A stretch of DNA of 8,190 nucleotides from DATAYF01 sp036272735. Its GTDB lineage: Bacteria > Chloroflexota > Ktedonobacteria > Ktedonobacterales > Ktedonobacteraceae. Under the pieces are notes generated by a model. It had not been told where the DNA came from. It did no database searches and saw only the letters and a list, made by a program, of their open reading frames with translations. The stretch lies in NCBI GenBank assembly GCA_036272735.1, contig DATAYF010000724.1, forward strand, positions 1 through 8,190, given 5' to 3'. Made by a program: the position numbers and the translations under genes. Shown piece by piece: positions 1 to 6,600 of this stretch (positions within the stretch are counted from its first letter, which is position 1; each line of letters opens with the position of its first letter).

Positions 1-464
1 CCGAGCGGCATGCGTACCAGGTTGCCAACGCCACCACCAGGCACCGCGTCCTGTTTCGGGTACAGTTCAACCCCATAGGCCAAGGCATACGGCAGCAACC
101 AGCGACGCACCACCCACGCCGGGACTGGTTGCGCCAGGACCCCCCAGGCATGCCCGCCGCGCCGACTGGCTTCGAGCGCCAAAGGGACGCCTTGCCCTGC
201 CAACTCTTCAGCCAGCAGGACCAGACGCGCTAATCCATCATCCCCATCCGCATCAAACACCACCCAGGCACACAGGCCCTCACGATCCGTGCTATAGGTC
301 CCCAGCGTGTAGCGACCACACAAGTGATCGGCAAGCCGGGCCAGCGTCAAGGGCTGATATGTTGGCCGATACGAGCCATCCCGTTGCTGGACGGCGTAAT
401 AGTCCCAACAATGGACAAACAACGAGGCATACCCTGCCACCAGTTCCGCCGTGATCCCATACAT
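1..464 (-). CDS. Archaeo-eukaryotic primase (AEP) domain protein, N-terminal part, runs off the left edge
   Basis: The minus-strand frame is open from the ATG at 464 to the window edge (154 complete codons). An in-frame stop, the TAG of the upstream gene, lies two codons before this ATG, so it is the earliest possible start. The protein shows the landmarks of an AEP catalytic domain: an acidic motif VVFDADGDDG (Asp71 and Asp73, the metal-binding DxD type), then SRRGGHAW (Ser100 to His105, the s-x-H nucleotide-binding motif), then ELYPKQD (133-139) and a GGGVGNLVRMPLG stretch (143-155). The spacing and the 'PKQD...GGxGNL..PL' signature resemble primase domains that Pfam links to TOTE-type conflict systems and to mobile-element primase-helicases (from memory). 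AEPs make primers or extend DNA at replication, repair or defence loci. No good Shine-Dalgarno precedes the start; translation is probably coupled to the membrane-protein gene that ends 3 nt upstream. Downstream domains (helicase, nuclease) cannot be seen. Family assignment is fairly sure; biological role is inference. Confidence 0.8.
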   Translation of the reverse strand, partial: MYGITAELVAGYASLFVHCWDYYAVQQRDGSYRPTYQPLTLARLADHLCGRYTLGTYSTDREGLCAWVVFDADGDDGLARLVLLAEELAGQGVPLALEASRRGGHAWGVLAQPVPAWVVRRWLLPYALAYGVELYPKQDAVPGGGVGNLVRMPL

Positions 465-467
465 AGG

Positions 468-689
468 CTACCGCCCGATCAATGTGGACAGGTGCGACCC
501 CAAGGAGGTACAGAACACCACAGCGACCGCCACCACCACGACCAGCAACAGCATCTTCCCTGATCCCCCCTTCGTTCCAGCCTTTCCCAGCAGCCAGCCA
601 ACGAGCATACATCCCACACCCAATGCCAGCACCAGCACCCAATTGGTCGGCAGATGCAACCATACTGCCACCATCTTCACCTTTTCCAT
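468..689 (-). CDS. Small membrane protein with two predicted transmembrane segments (73 aa)
   Basis: The ATG at 689 is chosen over an in-frame ATG at 797 because a near-perfect Shine-Dalgarno (AAGGAGGT, plus-strand 696-703) lies 6 nt upstream of it. The longer start would overlap the preceding gene. The 73-aa product has two hydrophobic stretches, about residues 16-35 (NWVLVLALGVGCMLVGWLLG) and 46-61 (a Leu/Val/Ala run). They are joined by a short Gly/Lys loop (KAGTKGGSGK), giving a likely helical hairpin in the cytoplasmic membrane. No signal peptidase site or catalytic motif is seen. The stop is 3 nt before the primase ATG, so the two are almost certainly co-transcribed. I do not recognise a family. 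It could be a small conjugation- or element-associated membrane protein, but the sequence does not say so. Confidence 0.68.
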   Translation of the reverse strand: MEKVKMVAVWLHLPTNWVLVLALGVGCMLVGWLLGKAGTKGGSGKMLLLVVVVAVAVVFCTSLGSHLSTLIGR

Positions 690-695
690 ACACCC

Positions 696-703
696 ACCTC
701 CTT
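696..703 (-). promoter_or_regulatory. Strong Shine-Dalgarno of the two-TM protein gene
   Basis: On the minus strand this reads AAGGAGGT, full complement to the 16S rRNA tail, 6 nt before the ATG at 689. The surrounding AAGGAGGTGGGT is repeated in front of the cysteine-rich gene. This site decides the short 73-aa start. Confidence 0.8.
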
Positions 704-745
704 TTTCCCAAGAACTACCAACGACCTCCACGGCCACCGCCACCC

Positions 746-1042
746 TCACCATGAATGCAAGAACGTTTCCCGATCCCGAAAGCCCGCACATGGGCAATCA
801 TCATCACACAGCCTGCACCAACACGAGCCACAGCATGCACAATGAAGATCCTCGCTCCCATGCAAGATCACCCCAAAAGCATTGCCTTCACGATCCTGGT
901 ACGCTTCATAACCCGGAGTCCCATCGACCACCGCCTGAATAGCCTCGTCCCCATACATGGACTTCGCACACGAGACGCAACGGACATCCGCATCGGCGAC
1001 AATCGCCACAACCCCCGGCCACTTCCCATAGACATCAGCCAT
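746..1042 (-). CDS. Cysteine-rich small protein, probably zinc-binding (98 aa)
   Basis: The start at 1042 is set by a strong Shine-Dalgarno (AAGGAGGT, plus-strand 1049-1056) 6 nt upstream; a further in-frame ATG at 1081 has no such signal. The protein contains ten cysteines: a CVSC knuckle (Cys22, Cys25) near the N-terminus and a dense C-terminal cluster (Cys68, 70, 71, 74, 76, 79, 83, 85) in the pattern CxCCxxCxCxxCxxxCxC. This is typical of structural zinc or other metal binding. The stretch between them (YGDEAIQAVVDGTPGYEAY, then DREGNAFGVILHGSEDLH) looks like a folded conserved core. No signal peptide is seen. It is the first gene of the operon that continues with the two-TM protein 56 bp downstream and the AEP primase. 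The function is unknown; a small accessory factor of the primase element is possible. The +84 to +1 region upstream ends at an insertion sequence. Confidence 0.75.
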   Translation of the reverse strand: MADVYGKWPGVVAIVADADVRCVSCAKSMYGDEAIQAVVDGTPGYEAYQDREGNAFGVILHGSEDLHCACCGSCWCRLCDDDCPCAGFRDRETFLHSW

Positions 1043-1048
1043 CAACCC

Positions 1049-1056
1049 ACCTCCTT
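1049..1056 (-). promoter_or_regulatory. Strong Shine-Dalgarno of the cysteine-rich protein gene
   Basis: On the minus strand this reads AAGGAGGT, 6 nt before the ATG at 1042. It shares AAGGAGGTGGGT with the site in front of the downstream membrane-protein gene. It supports the 98-aa start over the 111-aa one. Confidence 0.8.
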
Positions 1057-1126
1057 CCCGCTGAGCAATTGACTCCCACAACTACCACACATCGAAACCA
1101 AAATGCAGCAATAACCAGCACTCAAC

Positions 1127-1146
1127 GTATCCTCTCAATAATTGGG
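1127..1146 (+). repeat. Left terminal inverted repeat of the IS66-like element
   Basis: GTATCCTCTCAATAATTGGG, identical over 20 bp to the reverse complement of 2978-2997. Its outer 17 bp (GTATCCTCTCAATAATT) are also shared with the ends of the small element at 7498-7621. Confidence 0.92.
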
Positions 1147-1179
1147 AGTAGCCAAGCATGAGGCAACAATTGATGCTCC

Positions 1180-2841
1180 ATGTATACTAGAAGTATGATA
1201 GAAAACTTCGATCCCAACACCATAGAAGATGAAGGTTTGCGCCAAGTGGTCATCACACTGATGAACTTGGTAGAAAACCTGTCGGCCAAAGTGCAAGAGC
1301 AGGCCGAAGAAATTCAACGCCTGCGAGACGAGAACAATCGGCTCAAAGGTGAACAAGGCAAGCCCAGTATCAAGCCAAAGACACCAGCACCTGTTCTCTC
1401 ATCGGAAAAAGAACGTCGTGAGTCCAAAGCCCATCACAAAGCCAAGAAGCACGTTCAGATACGGATCGATCGGGTCGAGATTGTCACGATTGATCGGGGG
1501 CGCCTCCCGGACGATGCCCAGTTTAAGGGCTACGATGATGTCATTGTGCAAGATGTGGTGTTTCGCACGGAGAATGTTACCTTTCGCAAAGAGAAATATT
1601 CCTCTCCGAGCCAAAAGCGGACCTATCTGGCAGATCTTCCCACTGGCTACCATGGTCAGTTTGGGCCGGGAGTCAGAGCCTGGGTCTTGGCCCTCTACTA
1701 CGCCGCTGGCATGAGTCAACCAAAAATCCTCAACCTCTTGCAGACGGTCGGCGTGCACATCAGTGCCGGACTCCTTTCAACGCTCTTGATTGGCAACCAA
1801 GGCGTGTTCCACGCCGAGCGTGCAGCCGTCTTGCAGGCAGGTCTTTCAAGTTCCCCCTGGCAGCATCTCGACAGTACAGGCACCCGCGTCAATGGCAAAA
1901 ACGAACAGTGTCATATCCTCTGCAATCCCTGGTATACCGCCTATTGTACCCTCCCTTCCAAAGATCGGATGACGATGCTTCGTGTGCTTCAGGGAGGAGT
2001 TGATCCCCTCTTTCAGGTGAATGCGCTCGCCTTGACGTTGTTGCCTCAGTTGGGCGTCTCTGAGAAGTGGTGTCATCTGCTTCCCGTCCTCTTGCCGTCC
2101 GATCAAAGCTACACCGAGAGCCAACTCGACACCGTGTTGGATCGCTCTCTGCCCTCACAGGGAGTGAATCTGCGCAGGCACATCAAGGAAGCCCTGGCCA
2201 TCGCGACCTATCGCACGCAGACGACGTACCCGGTGGTTGAGTTACTGCTGTGTGATGATGCTCCCCAATTCGACCACTTGACGGCCCAGTTGGCCTTGTG
2301 TTGGATTCACGAATATCGCCATTACAAGAAACTGACACCACGCTTCTTGGCCCATCTCGATCTCCTCAAGGGTTTCGCCAAGGACTTTTGGACGCTGTAC
2401 CGAAGGCTGTTGGCTTACCGAGACCATCCAAGCGCGGTCGAAGCCGAGAGCTTGCGTGCGGCCTTCGATCACCTCTTTGGGCAAACCAGCGGCTACCAGC
2501 AGTTGGATGAGCGCCTCGCCCAGACGCTCGCCAAGAAAGAGCCCTTGTTGATGGTGCTTTCCCATCCGGAGCTTCTCTTGCACAACAATCCGGCTGAACT
2601 GGGTGCCCGACAGCGGGTCCGCAAACGAGACGTGAGTCTGCAAGCATGCACCGCAGATGGCATCATGGCCTGGGATACCTTTCAGACGTTGGTCGAAACA
2701 GCCAATAAGCTTGGAGTCAATATCTTCCAGTATTTCCATGATCGCATCTCGCACCTCAACGTGGTTCCCGACTTGGCGACCTTGATCCAACAACGCAGTC
2801 TCGATCTTCACCTTGGCGACTCTTGGCGTCTCACCACCTGA
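1180..2841 (+). CDS. IS66-like family DDE transposase (553 aa)
   Basis: This single ORF fills the insertion sequence and catalyses its DNA cut-and-paste transposition. The N-terminus (about 15-65) is a predicted coiled coil (LMNLVENLSAKVQEQAEEIQ and onwards), as in IS66 transposases, followed by a basic Lys/Pro-rich linker. The usual IS66 CxxC zinc-finger region is absent. It is replaced by a short beta-rich segment (IRIDRVEIVTIDRG...). The catalytic core is visible: first Asp in WQHLDSTGTRV (Asp231), second in LLCDDAPQF (Asp359 or Asp360) followed by an LCWIHEYRHYKKL motif, and Glu in NNPAELGARQRVRKRD (Glu473). It ends with the RISHLNVVP segment. The gene appears intact, with no stop or frameshift. 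The start is uncertain: ATG 1180 is the longest, while ATG 1195 (MIENFDPN) is an equally plausible start. Neither has a well-placed Shine-Dalgarno, in keeping with low transposase expression. Confidence 0.88.
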   Translation: MYTRSMIENFDPNTIEDEGLRQVVITLMNLVENLSAKVQEQAEEIQRLRDENNRLKGEQGKPSIKPKTPAPVLSSEKERRESKAHHKAKKHVQIRIDRVEIVTIDRGRLPDDAQFKGYDDVIVQDVVFRTENVTFRKEKYSSPSQKRTYLADLPTGYHGQFGPGVRAWVLALYYAAGMSQPKILNLLQTVGVHISAGLLSTLLIGNQGVFHAERAAVLQAGLSSSPWQHLDSTGTRVNGKNEQCHILCNPWYTAYCTLPSKDRMTMLRVLQGGVDPLFQVNALALTLLPQLGVSEKWCHLLPVLLPSDQSYTESQLDTVLDRSLPSQGVNLRRHIKEALAIATYRTQTTYPVVELLLCDDAPQFDHLTAQLALCWIHEYRHYKKLTPRFLAHLDLLKGFAKDFWTLYRRLLAYRDHPSAVEAESLRAAFDHLFGQTSGYQQLDERLAQTLAKKEPLLMVLSHPELLLHNNPAELGARQRVRKRDVSLQACTADGIMAWDTFQTLVETANKLGVNIFQYFHDRISHLNVVPDLATLIQQRSLDLHLGDSWRLTT

Positions 2842-2977
2842 ACCATGTTGCAGTGCATCTCCCCCCTCAGAGACAAGATCGATCCCCATGCATTTCCTCA
2901 TCGTGTTCTTCTTTGCTTCTCCTTCCCTCCTTCTTTACAATGCTCTGCTTTTGATGAGTACATCGATTTTTCTCTCC

Positions 2978-2997
2978 CCCAATTATTGAGAGGATAC
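2978..2997 (-). repeat. Right terminal inverted repeat of the IS66-like element
   Basis: Reads CCCAATTATTGAGAGGATAC on the plus strand and is the exact reverse complement of the left end. Just inside it, the inward sequence (GGGGGAGAGAAAAAT) resembles the inner left flank of the MITE at 7498 (GGGGAAAGAAAATTT). Confidence 0.92.
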
Positions 2998-3295
2998 TCC
3001 ACCAGAACGTAGAACCCGCCTGAAGTGCAAAAGAGGAAAGAAAGCAAACTTAACCGCAGTTATATGGTACATACGCCCTTCTCGTCAAAAAGACACCGAC
3101 AGACCTTACGCGTTTCCCTTGTTGACATTTGCACTAATAGTACCACTGTTACCTCATTTCCTTTCCATCTCGGAGCAAAATGAAAAGAATAAGAGAGTGG
3201 ATAGAAAACAAGACGTATCTATTCGCAAGGATTCTGACTCCGGAGTGCCGCAGGCGCTTCGGGCTATCCGCAAGATTACAATAAGGAAGTTTTGC
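2998..3295 (+). other. Leader region between the IS and the beta-grasp/DUF4132 operon
   Basis: About 300 bp with no convincing gene. An in-frame extension of the next gene back to a TTG at 3119 is possible, but the residues look non-coding. Visible structure includes a perfect 10-bp palindrome, actccggagt (3237-3246), lying between two copies of an 11-bp direct repeat with one mismatch, ctatTcgcaag (3219-3229) and ctatCcgcaag (3264-3274). There is also a TTGACA hexamer at 3122-3127. This is the natural place for the operon promoter and any operator. The palindrome inside a direct-repeat pair is the best operator candidate, but it is unproven. Confidence 0.5.
3122..3150 (+). promoter_or_regulatory. 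Weak sigma-70-type promoter candidate for the downstream operon
   Basis: A consensus -35 hexamer TTGACA lies at 3122-3127, about 170 bp upstream of the beta-grasp gene. At 17-bp spacing the -10 position reads ACTGTT, which is poor. The call rests almost entirely on the -35 box. Confidence 0.2.
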
Positions 3296-3673
3296 ATGTC
3301 GATTACTATTACGATCAAAAACGAATCGCCACAAGGAACCCAACCATCCTGGCAACTTGAGATAAACGAAGAACACAGCACGCTACGCGACATTATTCGT
3401 TCCCGTATCTACCAGGATGTGAGCGAATATAATGCCAGAAAGCGCGCCCAGTCTCTCTGTCTTATCCCACCAACATCTTGCCAGAGCGAGGCAGAGGACA
3501 TGCCCACACTCGACTGGCAAACACAATACACACAGGCCATCAAAGCCTTTGAGAAGAGAAGCTACATCGTGATTGTTGATAACAAACAGGTAACACAGCT
3601 TGACAGCCCGGTTCAACTCACGATAGAGAGCACCGTAACCTTTTTTAAACTCGTACCACTGATTGGAGGATAA
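3296..3673 (+). CDS. MoaD/ThiS/ubiquitin-like beta-grasp protein with C-terminal Gly-Gly (125 aa)
   Basis: The ATG at 3296 is chosen for its Shine-Dalgarno (AAGGAAG, about 7 nt upstream). The layout fits a beta-grasp fold: strand 1 ITITIKNE (3-10), strand 2 WQLEINEE (19-26), then a long helix TLRDIIRSRIYQDVSEYNAR (29-48). A less regular insert of about 40 residues follows, with a second helix (QYTQAIKAFEKR, 77-88). Then comes strand SYIVIVDNKQV (89-99), a QLDSPVQLTIES turn, and a last strand VTFFKLVPLIGG ending at Gly124-Gly125. The ending strongly resembles MoaD and ThiS tails (pattern 'V.F...V.GG'), where the terminal Gly is adenylated and thiolated or conjugated. No E1-like (MoeB/ThiF) partner gene is in the window. 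It sits 5 nt before the DUF4132 gene, so the two products probably act together. The fold is inferred from pattern only; a non-conjugating structural partner is the main alternative. I recall similar small proteins beside DUF4132 genes but cannot verify it. Confidence 0.72.
   Translation: MSITITIKNESPQGTQPSWQLEINEEHSTLRDIIRSRIYQDVSEYNARKRAQSLCLIPPTSCQSEAEDMPTLDWQTQYTQAIKAFEKRSYIVIVDNKQVTQLDSPVQLTIESTVTFFKLVPLIGG
3665..3670 (+). promoter_or_regulatory. Shine-Dalgarno of the DUF4132 gene, inside the Gly-Gly codons of the preceding gene
   Basis: GGAGGA, formed exactly by the two terminal glycine codons GGA GGA (3665-3670) before TAA (3671-3673), lies 8 nt upstream of the GTG at 3679. It supports the GTG start and implies translational coupling. 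It also gives a nucleotide-level reason for conserving these two codons. Confidence 0.7.
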
Positions 3674-3678
3674 AGACG

Positions 3679-6600
3679 GTGCTTGAAGAACAAACAAACG
3701 AGAACGTGTCTGGCGAAGAAGAGCAAGCGAGAGCGCTCATTGCCGCCTATCATCAGGAGTTTCGCAAATTCGATTACTCGTTCCCACAGGACCATCCTCT
3801 CTATGAACAACTGAAATCGACCATCAGTACTTCCTTCAAGTGGCATTTGATTAGTGAGGTCATTCAAGGCAGAAGTTTCACTAAACGAGATCTGAACCTC
3901 ATCAAAGTCCTCTCGCTAGATCCCCTCTCCAGAGACAAAGAAAGCCATCGCGCTTTTCTGAGAATCTGCGTGGTGTTTTGCAGCAGCGAGGACCTGAGCA
4001 ACACCCACTACCATTCCCTGGCACCGGGTGAACAAGCCTTTCTTGCGAATGGGGCCGCAATCATCGCAACGGTTCTGCGCAATGTCGAGTCGTCTCTCAA
4101 GCAACCGGATATCCATGCATACGTTCAGGAGGAATTAAGCACACTCTACGCCTTGTCACACGATGCCGAGCACACTGAATACTTTGTGAACCCGTGGCTC
4201 GATCAGGTATGTGCATTGCGCCTCTTGATCGCGGACCTGCTCTTCCTGGGAAACGCTCCTGGACTTGCCTCCCTGCTGCATGACGATGAAACAACAGAGA
4301 ACTCCTCATTCACGGAAGAGCGAGCACGAGCGGTACTTGCCGCTTACCATCAAGAAATGGGAAGCTCTCGTAATGAATTTCCTGATCATCCTGTACCCGC
4401 ACTTGTCAAGCAAAGAGCCAGCCAGCACCTCAAAGTGCTTCTGATCAAGGAAGCATTGCAAGAAGCATATACTTCTGCACAGAACCAGGAAAATTTACAC
4501 GACGCTCTCCCCCTGTTCTATTACCAGAATGTTGCCCTTATCCGGGCCATTTTCACCTATGATCTACCTTACAGCAACGAGGATATCTTGAGTATCCTAT
4601 TAAGCATAGCACACATTTTCAAGCTACCTCGATACTGTTATCAAATATTCAACCTGCACGGCTCATCACTTATAAATTTGTTTGATGTATTCAGCACATT
4701 CCTCTCCCGGCTTGAGCAGTCAGAAGTGCAGATTTTACAACGCAACGTGCTGATTGTCTTCTACGAGCCTTTCAAGTATCTCAGATGGAACAGCCCGGAT
4801 CAAGACGTGAACAGGCTGCGCCAGCGGCTGCGCGGAATGCTCTTTCCTGAGAGTGCAGGACCGTTGAGAGATCTCCTGCGGGACAATAGCAAGCACTTTA
4901 CCAGCGAGAGCGAGCTTCGCGCCTTGCTGGCAGCCTATCATGAAGAGTTCGGAGGTGGTACCCCATACGCGAGTGCAGCGGAGGCGGCCCAACTCCTCAA
5001 GCAACGTCTCAGTTTACAGAGCATTGCGCGGTTATTGAGCTTGAGCGCAGAGGAGATACCGAGCGTACAGCCGAGCATTGAGCCTGTGCCTCCGACCTGG
5101 AGGTCCAGCGCCAATAGCGTCCAGGTAGAGCAAAACATTCGCTTGATACAAACGCTTTGCCATAAAGAGCTTCCCTTCACTCCTGATGATATCCGTATTC
5201 TCCTGCGCTGTTTCCAATTCATCTACTACCCTGCTTCCGAAGCCATACCCCTTGCCAGGGAACTGAAGCCGCTGCTTCAGCAACCAGGTGTTCTGGCACA
5301 TTGTCGAACTGAGATTGAAGCGTTGCTGCATCTGACGATAGACACTCTCGACAAACCAGATATGTGTCACTATCCTCTCGTAGATATTCGTCACTTTTAT
5401 CTCATGCTCCGCGACGTCCTCTCCGGACACTGGCAACACTTTAGCTATCCCCTGCTGCCCGATCGCTGGGGCGCCTCCATTCTCGATGAACTCGCAGCGC
5501 TCTCCCCTACCGAACGTGATCCCTGGCTTACCATCCTGAACATATGTGCGCAAACGAAAGGGAAAACGCCCCCAGGCAACTGGTTAGCACAGGCACAGCC
5601 TCTCATTGAGGCCGTGGGAACAGAATATTTTACGCCTACCTTACGACGCTGGATCAGCTTTTTCAGCGACAACAAGGACGGCTATATGGACGAAAAAAAC
5701 TCGGACATCTTACGCGCACTGATCTGGCTCTGCAAAGGGAACAGTGATCGTGGGCTGGCGGCTACCCTGGGCGATGCCGCCATTGAAGGGTATCGCAAGC
5801 TACCAGGTGCAGGACCCCGTTGTCCCAAAGTAGGAGATGCTGTCGTCTTCACCCTTGTCACTATGCCCGGCAAAGATGCAATTAGCCAGCTAGAGCGTGT
5901 GCGCAGAAACGTCAAGCAGCCTTCCTTTCAGGCGAAAATCGGCAGCGCTCTGGATAGCGTCGCCCAGCGCGAAAATATGAGCCGCACTGATCTGGAAGAA
6001 TTGATGCTGCCAACCTTTGACCTGCAAGATGGCCAGGTGCAGATCGCGCTTGGTGAATGGACAGTGCAGCTTAGTGCAGGCGGCAGGAACGTCGAACAGC
6101 GCTGGCTTGATGCCAATGGTCAGCCACATACGACCTTGCCAGTCGCCGTTAAGCGAGCACACAAAGAAGAGATCAAGACCATCAAACGCCTGGCAGATGA
6201 TATGGAAAATATGATCAGCTCGCTGCGTAACCGGTTGGAGCACATGTTTCTTCATGAGCGGTGCTGGTCGCTGGATGACTGGCGGGATCGCTACCTGGAT
6301 CATCCCCTGGTCAGCGTGTTAGCCAGGCGACTCATCTGGCAGATCAATGTGGGAGAGCAGAGCTGGCGCGGTATCTGGCAGCAAGGCCAACTGGTCAATG
6401 CCCAGAGCCAGCCCTTGGAGTTGCCCATTCAGAGCGAGGTCATACTCTGGCATCCCCTCATGAGTAGCTCCCAGGAAGCAAGGAGCTGGCAGCGCTGGTT
6501 AGAGGAGCAGCAGGTCACACAGCCCTTCAAGCAGGCGCACCGTGAAGTGTATCCTCTGACGGAGGCGGAACAGGCCACGCGTTATTACTCGCGCCGTTTT

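Larger units (their letters stand above)
1127..2997 (+). mobile_element. IS66-like insertion sequence, complete (1871 bp)
   Basis: The element is bounded by perfect 20-bp terminal inverted repeats, GTATCCTCTCAATAATTGGG at 1127-1146 and its reverse complement at 2978-2997. It holds one transposase gene on the plus strand (1180-2841) and no tnpA/tnpB accessory ORFs. That is the layout of the single-gene (ISBst12-type) branch of IS66 as I remember it. IS66 elements usually make 8-bp target duplications. The 8 bases before (cactcaac) and after (tccaccag) do not match, so either the duplication has decayed or the two flanks were joined by recombination between element copies. Flanking gene content changes completely across it: a minus-strand primase operon on the left, a plus-strand DUF4132 operon on the right. 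Confidence 0.88.

Noticed and set aside
292..711. Minus-strand frame of 139 codons overlapping the primase
   Set aside because: Gly-rich, unlike any protein; out of frame with the primase motifs, which are clear in the other frame.
451..942. Plus-strand open frame of 163 codons (and neighbours at 482-754 and 755-1072)
   Set aside because: The products are Pro/Thr/His-rich low-complexity strings with no ribosome binding site. The minus strand carries two genes with excellent Shine-Dalgarno sequences and sensible proteins over the same bases.
2242..2901. Minus-strand frame of 219 codons inside the transposase
   Set aside because: Shadow of the transposase gene; no ribosome binding site or recognisable domain.
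3119..3295. N-terminal extension of the beta-grasp protein from a TTG codon
   Set aside because: The extension lacks a Shine-Dalgarno and does not fit the fold, while the ATG at 3296 has AAGGAAG in front of it and begins exactly with the first predicted strand.
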